From: Elusimicrobiota bacterium
GTDB lineage: Bacteria; CG03; SLGR01; PWQF01
DNA: 6,297 nucleotides
Assembly: GCA_003556865.1 (NCBI GenBank)
Contig: PWQF01000091.1
Span: 1 to 6,297, forward strand
Direction: 5' to 3'
Shown one piece after another: positions 1 through 6,116 of the stretch. Positions within the stretch are counted from its first letter, which is position 1, and each line of letters starts with the position of its first letter. The notes below the pieces were generated by a model. That model saw only the letters and a list, made by a program, of their open reading frames with translations. It did not search any database and was not told the DNA's origin. Position numbers and translations under genes: made by a program.

Positions 1-655
1 CCTTAAGCCTATTTTCATAACTGCTTTTGGGGCCGGAAGGGTGCATTTTCTCATAACTTTTATGATGATAAGTCTCCTGGAAAAGTGTATAAGCCCCTAT
101 CCCGGTCTCCGACAGCCGCCTGAACTGCACGGGAGAAAGGGGAGGAATTTCAACATTTATTCTTCTTATGGAATTCCCCTTATTATCCTTTACCGAATAT
201 ACACTCTTTACGGCCTTTAAAAAATAATCAAAAGAGCAGTTAGCCTCATTTTCTCCCATAAGCATTAAAATTCTTTTATGGCCGCGGCTTAAAATCTCTT
301 TTACCTCTTTCTTTATTTCCTGTATACTTAAAGACCTGCGGGGCAGCTTAAGATTATCTGCCCTGAACCCGCAGTAAAGACAGTTGTTGGAACAGTAACT
401 TGATACGTAAAGCGGGGCAAAAAGGACCAGGCGGCTGCCGTAAATTTTATCTTTTATCTGTTTTGCGGTCCGGTAAAGCTTCTCCCGGTCCCGGGAAGAA
501 GAGATATTAATTAAAGCCGCAGCCTCACGCGGGTCAAGGCCCTTAAGCTTGAGGGCCTTACTTAAGATAGCGTCTATATCTAAAGAAGTCTTACCTTTTG
601 CTTCCCGTATAAGGCTCTTTAAATAATTAGTATTTATTATCTCAGTGTTATTCAT
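1..655 (-). CDS. hydG: [FeFe] hydrogenase H-cluster radical SAM maturase HydG, N-terminal part
   Basis: This is the first 218 codons of HydG; the rest lies off the left edge (the family is usually about 470 residues). HydG is the cytoplasmic radical-SAM tyrosine lyase that makes the CO and cyanide ligands of the [FeFe]-hydrogenase H-cluster. Visible in the sequence are the helical N-terminal region with 'LKLKGLDPREAAALIN', then 'LFAPLYVSSYCSNNCLYCGF' carrying the CX3CX2C iron-sulfur motif at C88, C92 and C95. Further on are 'GHKRILMLMGE', 'NVEIPPLSP', and 'GAYTLFQETYH' followed by 'YEKMHPSGPK', all typical of HydG. ThiH shares the fold, but the CLYCGF and QETYH...HPSGPK blocks favour HydG. 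The ATG at 655 has no clear Shine-Dalgarno; an in-frame GTG lies 10 codons upstream inside the palindrome and is less likely. A Rex-type operator and a promoter precede the gene, so redox control is probable. Confidence 0.93.
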   Translation of the reverse strand, partial: MNNTEIINTNYLKSLIREAKGKTSLDIDAILSKALKLKGLDPREAAALINISSSRDREKLYRTAKQIKDKIYGSRLVLFAPLYVSSYCSNNCLYCGFRADNLKLPRRSLSIQEIKKEVKEILSRGHKRILMLMGENEANCSFDYFLKAVKSVYSVKDNKGNSIRRINVEIPPLSPVQFRRLSETGIGAYTLFQETYHHKSYEKMHPSGPKSSYENRLK

Positions 656-669
656 ATAAAAAGCAGGGT

Positions 670-687
670 TTGTGAAATTATTCACAA
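670..687. promoter_or_regulatory. Rex-type operator in front of hydG
   Basis: The 18 bases TTGTGAAATTATTCACAA form a perfect palindrome with 7-bp arms and a 4-bp AT spacer. This equals the consensus known for the redox repressor Rex (TTGTGAA-N4-TTCACAA), which releases DNA when the NADH/NAD+ ratio is high. It lies 14 bases before the hydG start codon and, by the predicted promoter, at about +10 to +27 of the transcript, where a bound repressor would block elongation. Control of a hydrogenase maturase by NADH level makes physiological sense. That Rex exists in this organism is inferred; its gene is not in the window. Confidence 0.75.
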
Positions 688-702
688 TTGTACTGGAAAC
701 TA

Positions 703-731
703 ATATTAACAAGTTTTAATCTTAAAATCAA
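703..731 (-). promoter_or_regulatory. Predicted sigma-70-type promoter of hydG
   Basis: On the minus strand, a -35 box TTGATT (731-726) and a -10 box TAATAT (708-703) are separated by exactly 17 bases, each box matching four of six consensus bases. The predicted transcription start near 696 gives a leader of about 40 bases that contains the Rex-type palindrome. This supports hydG being transcribed separately from the membrane-protein gene behind it. Confidence 0.5.
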
Positions 732-1031
732 ATAGCGGGCGTAGAGTACAGGAAAAAATTATCCACTTCACTTTTCTCCAATTTCACGCTGAACTACCCC
801 CTGTAACTGTTAAAATGACTCATTTTCTTGAAATCACTAATAAGATCGGTAATAGCCCCGAACTTTTCAGAAAAGCTCAGAGTTGTGATTTATTTTCGTA
901 TTTCCATTTAAAATCAACTTAGCCCTTTATAACATTTTCATTAAATTTGAAGGGTTCTCAATCTGATACTTTAGAGCAAGTTAAATATAATCTTTAAGTT
1001 TCTGAAGCGTTTACTCGGGAATTTCGCCTAC
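732..1031. other. Non-coding gap of 300 bases between membrane-protein gene and hydG; possible IS21-type relic at 745-835
   Basis: No open reading frame of useful length and no RNA gene could be seen here. Read on the minus strand, positions 835 to 745 contain a run of short similar units, with phrases such as GAGTCATTTTAAC, GGGGGTAGTTCAGCGTG and GAAGTGGATAATTTTTTCC. These resemble the TGGATAATTTT / GGGTCAATTTT-like units that I remember at the ends of IS21-family elements, downstream of istB. No transposase reading frame remains and no terminal inverted repeat was established, so this is a weak call. No convincing terminator for the gene at 1032-2474 is present either. Confidence 0.25.
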
Positions 1032-2474
1032 CTATAAATCAGAGCTCTTTATTTTATAACCCGGATCTCCTTCCTTAACTGAATCAAGATACTTAGATAA
1101 ATCAAAATAGTAGTACTCCTTATGGAAATCAAAATTATTATGAAGCCGTTCCTGGAAATAATTATTAAACCCCTCAGCAGAAGTGAGTCCATAGATAGTC
1201 CTGATCTTAAAATCGGGCGTGTAAGCAAAGGAAGCCTGAACAATAACTGCGTCTCTCCAAAATACATCTATGTATTCAGAGCACAGTTGTAATTCTTCAG
1301 GACTATTAAGCTCAATATAACCGCGCTGTGTAAGCAATGCTTTTTGAAAGTTTGCTATATAATTACCAAAATGAATGCTCATTATAGAATGTGCTGAAAT
1401 AATTACCAGCGCTGAAAACAGCATAGAAAACATCATGTATCTGGGGATTTTATAACTACCGCCAACCCAGAAAGCTACAAGAATTAATGGTACTGATAAA
1501 GCTGCCCAAACACGCCCGTAATAAGCAACGTGATAAGTTAAGTATTCATTGGCATTTAATAATAAATAACTTCCAATTATAAAAGATATCAAACTGGATA
1601 CTAGCATAACTGTCTTTGCTAATTTTAACTTTTCAGATAGGGCAAGCCCTAAAAGATTAATGACACTTATTACCGAAACCAGCCCCAAAAGGGAAAAACC
1701 AGAATGATAAAAAATAAATTCTAACCTGTATAAACTGTTTAAGAAAAATCTTAAATTTCTATAATTCGCAGGAAAAGCCGTAAAATATAAACCTACTAAC
1801 GCAGATAAAGTATACCAAATCGCAAGTATTTTAAAAAAAGAACCTGCACCTTTATGATTGCGAAAATCCCTTTTTAAGCTAACTACTACTAAAATCCAAC
1901 CCAGAATACCAATATATTCGTGACTGAGCATTAAGGGAAGGCTTATTATAACCAATAATGCTTTTGGAAAAAAAAGTTTGAGTTTTGCAAAATATAAAAT
2001 GAATAATACTGCCCAAAAATACATTATAAATACTAAAATAGCTGCAACTGGAATCCCTATTCCCAAGCTAACTCCAAAAATAAACTGACTTAGCGGGAAA
2101 AGAAACAAGTTCTTTTTATTTTTGGGCAGTACCAGATAGCAACAGATTAAAGAAAAAAAATAAATCCAGTAGTAGCCGATAGATAACAAAAAGGAAGATT
2201 TTGCAAAATCTAAATGCCAACCCATTATTGCCCACAATACTATGGGAAAGTAATAGATTGTGTGCATGCTTACTCTGGGCTGTTCCCTAAAGGGAAAAGT
2301 TCGGTTGGAAAGAATAGAAAATAAATAATGAGTACCATCCCAGTTAAGACTGGTGTGGTTTAAAGTTTGAATAAATAACAAAAACAATATGCCTAGGGAA
2401 AGTATTATAAAAAATATACGTATGGTTTTTTTTGATACTGTCTCTGAAAAAAATTCCGAAATGGATTTGTACAT
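1032..2474 (-). CDS. Polytopic membrane protein, possible GT-C-like glycosyltransferase
   Basis: I do not recognise this 480-residue protein as a named family. It has about eleven or twelve hydrophobic segments (roughly residues 18-36, 73-87, 95-116, 122-140, 142-164, 168-184, 186-200, 212-232, 255-278, 286-306, 318-338 and 346-364), then a soluble tail of about 115 residues (366-480) rich in Tyr, Phe and Asp. Between the first two segments is a hydrophilic loop with 'NWDGTHY' (D46); a first-loop acid is the hallmark of GT-C enzymes, which move sugars from lipid carriers outside the inner membrane, so that fold is a reasonable guess. No signal peptide beyond the first membrane segment is seen. 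The ATG at 2474 starts at a natural cytoplasmic N-terminus but has no good Shine-Dalgarno. The coding DNA looks more AT-rich than hydG, hinting at separate ancestry. A remnant of an SGNH hydrolase lies just upstream on the same strand. Confidence 0.7.
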   Translation of the reverse strand: MYKSISEFFSETVSKKTIRIFFIILSLGILFLLFIQTLNHTSLNWDGTHYLFSILSNRTFPFREQPRVSMHTIYYFPIVLWAIMGWHLDFAKSSFLLSIGYYWIYFFSLICCYLVLPKNKKNLFLFPLSQFIFGVSLGIGIPVAAILVFIMYFWAVLFILYFAKLKLFFPKALLVIISLPLMLSHEYIGILGWILVVVSLKRDFRNHKGAGSFFKILAIWYTLSALVGLYFTAFPANYRNLRFFLNSLYRLEFIFYHSGFSLLGLVSVISVINLLGLALSEKLKLAKTVMLVSSLISFIIGSYLLLNANEYLTYHVAYYGRVWAALSVPLILVAFWVGGSYKIPRYMMFSMLFSALVIISAHSIMSIHFGNYIANFQKALLTQRGYIELNSPEELQLCSEYIDVFWRDAVIVQASFAYTPDFKIRTIYGLTSAEGFNNYFQERLHNNFDFHKEYYYFDLSKYLDSVKEGDPGYKIKSSDL

Positions 2475-2498
2475 TAGGCTTTTTTTATTTAATAATAT

Positions 2499-2527
2499 AT
2501 GGTAAATTCATAATCTTCCTGTGACAA
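2499..2527 (-). promoter_or_regulatory. Possible promoter of the membrane-protein gene
   Basis: On the minus strand TTGTCA (2527-2522) and TACCAT (2504-2499) are 17 bases apart, matching five and four of six consensus bases. The predicted start near 2492 would leave an 18-base leader. It lies in the DNA of the decayed upstream reading frame, so it may be fortuitous in such AT-rich sequence. Confidence 0.3.
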
Positions 2528-2577
2528 TTCATTCTTTTTTATATTGTCCACTATAGAAACCTTTTTTTTATTACCCT

Positions 2578-2718
2578 TTACAGCTCTTGGACAATTATAC
2601 GATATCCTCCCGGTGAAAAATGCTGTCAGTCTGTTATGAGTTCATATCTTGTGTAATTTTCTTCCCGAATTTCTCTATTAAAAATTTTCTCCATATCTAT
2701 TAAATGGATATCTCTATC
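2578..2718 (-). pseudogene. C-terminal remnant of an SGNH/GDSL-type hydrolase
   Basis: Read on the minus strand in one frame, 46 codons give 'DRDIHLIDMEKIF', then 'NREIREENYTRYELITD', an in-frame TGA (2626-2628), and 'QHFSPGGYRIIVQEL' before TAA. This matches the last part of SGNH/GDSL enzymes: a strand ending in 'hydrophobic-hydrophobic-D', a helix, then the block with catalytic Asp and His (D-x-x-H-F-S-P-x-G-Y-R-I-I). The TGA falls between that Asp and His. The frame is closed upstream by TAA at 2719-2721, and the SGNH N-terminal blocks are missing. In another minus frame some 30 more open codons run on to 2486, ending 'EDYEFTIYY', and one indel near 2578 would join them, so the original C-terminus may be longer. 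Such enzymes add or remove O-acyl groups on glycans in polysaccharide loci. Family assignment rests on a short stretch. Confidence 0.5.
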
Positions 2719-2769
2719 TTAGACAATTTTTATTATATAATATTAATATACATTTTCAACATGAATAAT

Positions 2770-2798
2770 TTGAATACTATATTAATATATGCTAAGAT
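2770..2798 (+). promoter_or_regulatory. Predicted promoter of infA
   Basis: TTGAAT (2770-2775) and TAAGAT (2793-2798) are 17 bases apart, each with four of six consensus bases. The predicted transcript start near 2805 leaves a leader of about 50 bases holding a clear ribosome binding site. Very AT-rich DNA upstream offers other -10-like boxes, such as TATAAT at 2736-2741, without a matching -35. Confidence 0.4.
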
Positions 2799-2843
2799 TC
2801 TATGGGAAAAGTTATAGAATTATATTTACTTGAATATAAAAAC

Positions 2844-2847
2844 GGAG
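2844..2847 (+). promoter_or_regulatory. Ribosome binding site of infA
   Basis: GGAG is followed by 7 bases and then the ATG at 2855. It is the only well-formed Shine-Dalgarno at a good distance among the genes in this window, and it fixes the infA start. Confidence 0.7.
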
Positions 2848-2854
2848 TTGTTTT

Positions 2855-3115
2855 ATGAGCAATAAAGATAACGATACTATACTGGTGGAAGGTGAAATCA
2901 CTCACCTTTTTCCAAATACTTTATTTCAGGTCAAACTTGATATCGGCGAAGAGATACTCTGCCACCTTTGCGGCAAGATGAGAAAAATGTATATTAAGCT
3001 GGCCATAGGCGACCGGGTAAGAGTAGAAATTTCTAAATATGACCCCAGCAGGGGCAAAATTGTATACCGCTTAAGCGGGACCACTTTTCATAAAAGACCT
3101 TACAGAAAAAAATAA
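2855..3115 (+). CDS. infA: Translation initiation factor IF-1
   Basis: This 86-residue protein is IF-1, the single OB-fold factor that sits in the ribosomal A site during initiation. Recognisable blocks are 'VEGEITHLFPNTLFQVKL' (residues 11-28), 'GKMRKMYIKLAIGDRVRVE' (40-58) and 'YDPSRGKIVYRL' (62-73), which follow the canonical IF-1 sequence through its whole length. The classical protein has about 72 residues; here a basic tail of 13 residues ('SGTTFHKRPYRKK') follows the usual end. C36 and C39 stand as 'CHLCGK' where many homologues have His-Ile-Ser-Gly-Lys. The start at 2855 is supported by the GGAG site. The gene stands alone instead of in a ribosomal-protein operon, so it may be a second copy, or simply a relocated single one. 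The following gene is 119 bases away and functionally unrelated. Confidence 0.95.
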   Translation: MSNKDNDTILVEGEITHLFPNTLFQVKLDIGEEILCHLCGKMRKMYIKLAIGDRVRVEISKYDPSRGKIVYRLSGTTFHKRPYRKK

Positions 3116-3234
3116 TTTTTTACTAATAAAATTCCGGACCCCATTCCTGTATAGGGTACTTCTAAAAAATAGCATGGAATGCTTTATGTTAAAACGTTTC
3201 GTATTTCAGGAAAATAAGGGTTAATAGCTTTAAA

Positions 3235-4971
3235 ATGATTATTTTAGGCATAAACGGCCTGGGAATATCCCCATCTGCCTCCCTTTTAATAGACGGCAAC
3301 CTCATAGCCATAGCAGAAGAAGAAAGATTTAACAGGATTAAAGGCTGTCGGGGCGTAATGCCTGAAAAAGCTGTCAGATACTGTCTTAATCAGGCTGAAA
3401 TCAAGTTAAAAGATGTCAATCATATCGCTTTTTCCTGGAATGCTGATCTTTATAAAGCTTATATGCCCTTCTTTATCTTAAAAACTTATATTCTTAGGGC
3501 TCCTAAATTTCAGGGAAGTTCTAATATCTTAAAAATTATAGAAGAACTTTTAAAATATCAGCCGGGCAGAGTAAAAAAGTTAATTTCAGCCATATTCCGC
3601 GAAGAAGAACTGAAGGCCGGCCTGCCGCCGGTTTCATTTATTCCCCATCATTTATCTCATGCAGCATGCAGCTATTTCACCTCCGGATACGACAGTGCAT
3701 ATATTCTTACCATAGACGGCAGCGGAGAAGACAAATGCACTACTGTTATGAAGGGAGACGGTACAGATATTAAAGAAATACGCAGCTTTAAAATCCCGGA
3801 TTCACTGGGATGGTTTTACCAGAGCATAACAGAATATCTGGGTTACAAACCAAACAGGCACGAAGGTAAAATAATGGCTCTTGCCCCCTACGGCACTTAT
3901 TCGCAAATTATTTCTTCAAAGTTTAAAAAAATTGTTTCCAGCCAGGGAACCGGCAGCTACAGGTATAATGCAAAGTATGGATATATGGGCCGCAGAAAAA
4001 ATAAAGAAGTCTGCAGCCAACAATTAATTAACCTCCTGGGGAACCCCAGATATGCGGGCGAACCCATTTTGAACCGGCACAAAAGCATTGCCTTCCACTG
4101 TCAGGAGCGTCTTGAAAATATTGCTGCAAATATTGTATGCAGTTTGACTGAAAAACCGGACTGGAATGGAAAATTATGCATCTCGGGCGGGGTGGGACTT
4201 AACTGTAAAATGAACGGTAGCCTTTCAGAAACAGATAATATTAAAGAAATTTTTATTCCCCCGTTCCCGAATGATTCCGGGGCCTCCCTCGGTGCCGCCC
4301 TATACCTTTGCAGTCAAAAAGGTATTGACCCCAGATTTAAACTAGAGCACTCTTACTGGGGCCCTTCATATAGCCGGAATTTAATAAAAAAGGTGCTTAA
4401 AAAATATGGACTCTGCTTTTTGGAAGATAATAATATAGAAAAAAGAGTGGCCCGGGAAATAAGCCAGGGTAAAATAGTAGGCAGGTTCCGGGGCAGAATG
4501 GAAGCCGGACCGAGAGCGCTGGGGAACCGCAGTATCCTGGCCGATCCGACAAAAGAGTGGATATCTGATTATGTAAATAATAAGATAAAAAAAAGAGAGC
4601 CATGGCGGCCGTTTGCTCCTTCTCTTTTATATGAAAAGAGATGCGAATACCTTAAGGGGCGGCAGGACGCCCCCTTTATGGCCCTTTCTTTCCGGGCCAA
4701 TGAAAATTTGGCCCAAAAGCTTCCGGCAGTGGTTCATATTGATAAAACAACCAGGCCTCATTTTGTCCGTAAAAGCATTAACCCCGGCTACTGGAAAATC
4801 ATAAACGAATTTAGTAAAATTTCAGGGGAAGCTGCCGTTTTAAATACCTCATTTAATGCTAAAGAAGAACCGATAGTATGTAGTCCGGAAGATGCTGTAA
4901 AAACCTTTTTAAGGACCGGACTGGATTATCTTGCTATAGAGAATTTTATGGTGTCTAAAAAGAAAATTTGA
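3235..4971 (+). CDS. Carbamoyltransferase of the NodU/CmcH/TobZ family
   Basis: This 578-residue cytoplasmic enzyme should use carbamoyl phosphate and ATP to carbamoylate a hydroxyl, here probably of a sugar in a surface polysaccharide. The N-terminal Kae1-like domain shows 'EEERFNRIKG' (28-37), the metal site 'PHHLSHAACSY' with H138 and H142, 'IDGSGE' with D161, 'HEGKIMALAPYG' (209-220), 'SGGVGLNCKMNG' (317-328) and 'PNDSGASLGAA' (345-355). The spacing H138-H142-D161 equals that of the iron-binding H114, H118 and D137 of TobZ as I recall them. The C-terminal YrdC-like domain shows 'GRFRGRMEAGPRALGNRS' (416-433), 'KKREPWRPFAP' (452-462) and 'LNTSFN' (536-541). Length is normal. One oddity is that the first motif reads 'GINGLGISPSA' without the His-Asp seen in most relatives. 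The ATG at 3235 gives the typical 'MIILGIN' start, though no Shine-Dalgarno lies at a normal distance. The amidotransferase remnant follows after 21 bases, so they were probably one transcript. Confidence 0.93.
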   Translation: MIILGINGLGISPSASLLIDGNLIAIAEEERFNRIKGCRGVMPEKAVRYCLNQAEIKLKDVNHIAFSWNADLYKAYMPFFILKTYILRAPKFQGSSNILKIIEELLKYQPGRVKKLISAIFREEELKAGLPPVSFIPHHLSHAACSYFTSGYDSAYILTIDGSGEDKCTTVMKGDGTDIKEIRSFKIPDSLGWFYQSITEYLGYKPNRHEGKIMALAPYGTYSQIISSKFKKIVSSQGTGSYRYNAKYGYMGRRKNKEVCSQQLINLLGNPRYAGEPILNRHKSIAFHCQERLENIAANIVCSLTEKPDWNGKLCISGGVGLNCKMNGSLSETDNIKEIFIPPFPNDSGASLGAALYLCSQKGIDPRFKLEHSYWGPSYSRNLIKKVLKKYGLCFLEDNNIEKRVAREISQGKIVGRFRGRMEAGPRALGNRSILADPTKEWISDYVNNKIKKREPWRPFAPSLLYEKRCEYLKGRQDAPFMALSFRANENLAQKLPAVVHIDKTTRPHFVRKSINPGYWKIINEFSKISGEAAVLNTSFNAKEEPIVCSPEDAVKTFLRTGLDYLAIENFMVSKKKI

Positions 4972-4992
4972 ATTCTTAAATGGTATAAGTAA

Positions 4993-5274
4993 ATGTGCGG
5001 AATTTTTGGCCTGTCAATAAAAGAAATAATAAACAGGCTCTTCTTGCTTTCCGAATCAAGAGTCAAAGAGTCTTCTGGAATAGCAATATATAAAAATAGT
5101 GCGGTCAAGAGCTACAGAAAAAATATAAGAGCCCGGAAATTTATAAAAAATAGAAACTATATAGATTTTTGTACAGATTCCTTTAATAAAAAAAACAATT
5201 TAAAAAATTCTCTCTGCGGCTATTCCATAATTGCTCACACCCGGCTTTCCACTAATGAACCAATTAATAACTAA
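4993..5274 (+). pseudogene. Truncated class II glutamine amidotransferase (N-terminal fragment)
   Basis: The 93-codon frame begins 'MCGIFGLS' with the nucleophile Cys2 of class II (Ntn-type) glutamine amidotransferases and continues with 'LFLLSESRVKESSGIAIY' (residues 17-34) and 'IIAHTRLSTNEP' (79-90), which match the GlmS/AsnB-like domain in order. The domain normally continues with the Asn-Gly and Asp residues that bind glutamine and complete the oxyanion hole; these are missing because a stop comes right after 'INN'. The usual Arg-Gly is also changed to Arg-Val at 23-24. The fragment cannot hydrolyse glutamine as it stands. Downstream DNA in all frames is deacetylase, not the rest of this domain, so a deletion or recombination near 5255-5280 is likely. 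Position 21 bases after the carbamoyltransferase suggests that the intact ancestor was a cluster member supplying amide nitrogen for an amino-sugar or amidated sugar. Expression of the short protein is possible. Confidence 0.75.
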
Positions 5275-6109
5275 AAATTTCATATCCGTAGACCTCGAAG
5301 ACTGGTATAACACTACATACTTAAAGACATATTACAAACCCGGGGAACATATCCGGACGGATTTAAAAAAATCTTTAAAACTAATCTTAAACCTTTTTGA
5401 AAATCAGGAAATAAGAGGAACTTTTTTTGTGCTGGGCTCAATAGCCCGGAAATTCCCCGAAATAATAAAGGATATAAAAAAGAGCGGCCATGAGATTGCT
5501 TCCCACGGGTACTCCCACACCCCTTTGTGGGATATGAATCCTGACAGTTTCAGAAACGAAATAAGAAAAACAGATATGATCCTGGATAAGCTAACCGGAA
5601 AAAAACCATGCGGCTTCAGAGCCCCCTGTGCTTCCTTAGATAAAAGTACAGCCTGGGCAATTGATGTTCTTGAAGAAGAAGGATATAAGTATGATTCCAG
5701 TATTTTTCCGATGAAAACACCTCTTTACGGAGCCCCCGGCGCACCAAAAAATATCTACCGTATTTCATCTGATAATATATATGAAAACAGTAATAAAGGA
5801 GTTATTATTGAAGTCCCCTTTACCGTTGCAGAACTCGGCCCCTTAAATATACCCTGCACCGGAGGAATTTACGGCAGATTTCTCCCTGTTTTTTTACTTA
5901 AATTTTTCCTGAGGCAGACGGAGAAAAAGAGACCTGTAAACTTTTATTTTCATCCATGGGAAACTATGTCAGCCCCTCCGGTTTTTAATATTTCTTTTGT
6001 CAATCGGTTTATTTCTTATTACAATAGCAGTCGTTATCTTAATAAAATTAAAGAAATTATTAAAAGTTTTGATTTTGGCCCCTTTGAGGATTATATAGAC
6101 TACTATTAA
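5255..6109 (+). CDS. Polysaccharide deacetylase, XrtA/PEP-CTERM-locus type
   Basis: This NodB-fold (CE4-like) enzyme of 284 residues should remove acetyl groups from an N-acetylated polysaccharide or its precursor. In order it shows 'FISVDLEDWYN' with D13 and D16, 'RGTFFVLGSIARKFPEI' (55-71), the metal motif 'HEIASHGYSHTPLW' with H84 and H88, 'GFRAPCAS' with R122, 'YKYDSSIFP' (144-152), and the late catalytic His in 'FYFHPWE' (H233). This set and the length match the deacetylases of exosortase-A-type exopolysaccharide loci. No signal peptide or membrane segment is seen, as usual for that group. I chose the ATG at 5255, six codons before the conserved 'NFISVDLEDW'; a TTG at 5231 would add only residues read from the amidotransferase remnant. 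There is no Shine-Dalgarno, and the start overlaps the remnant by 20 bases, so translation may depend on coupling to it. All catalytic residues are present. Confidence 0.9.
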   Translation: MNQLITKNFISVDLEDWYNTTYLKTYYKPGEHIRTDLKKSLKLILNLFENQEIRGTFFVLGSIARKFPEIIKDIKKSGHEIASHGYSHTPLWDMNPDSFRNEIRKTDMILDKLTGKKPCGFRAPCASLDKSTAWAIDVLEEEGYKYDSSIFPMKTPLYGAPGAPKNIYRISSDNIYENSNKGVIIEVPFTVAELGPLNIPCTGGIYGRFLPVFLLKFFLRQTEKKRPVNFYFHPWETMSAPPVFNISFVNRFISYYNSSRYLNKIKEIIKSFDFGPFEDYIDYY

Positions 6110-6116
6110 TAAAATT

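Noticed and set aside
1..655. ThiH or another tyrosine-lyase-type radical SAM enzyme instead of HydG
   Set aside because: The N-terminal 'LKGLDPREAA' region, CSNNCLYCGF and QETYH...HPSGPK together are typical of HydG, and the Rex operator fits a hydrogenase role.
2626..2628. In-frame TGA next to the catalytic Asp as a selenocysteine or recoded codon
   Set aside because: The reading frame is also closed by TAA 30 codons upstream, no SGNH family is known to me with selenocysteine there, and no SECIS-like hairpin was seen. TGA ends the carbamoyltransferase gene normally. Decay is simpler.
2691..2712. Imperfect inverted repeat CCATATC/GATAT as an operator
   Set aside because: Only 4-5 matching bases per arm in AT-rich DNA, and it falls in the SGNH remnant's coding sequence.
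3138..3183. Terminator hairpins after infA (ACCC...GGGT at 3138-3157 and AGCAT-GGA-ATGCT at 3171-3183)
   Set aside because: Stems are only 4 and 5 bp, and neither is followed by a real U-run, so a terminator cannot be supported.
4397..4804. Open frames on both strands inside the carbamoyltransferase gene
   Set aside because: They overlap the conserved C-terminal domain, have no recognisable motifs and are frame shadows.
4926..5108. Minus-strand frame of 60 codons across the carbamoyltransferase end and amidotransferase start
   Set aside because: It is antisense to conserved coding sequence, with no motif or ribosome binding site.
5231..5254. TTG start adding eight residues to the deacetylase
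   Set aside because: Those residues are the amidotransferase sequence read in another frame, and family members begin just before the conserved 'VDLEDW'.
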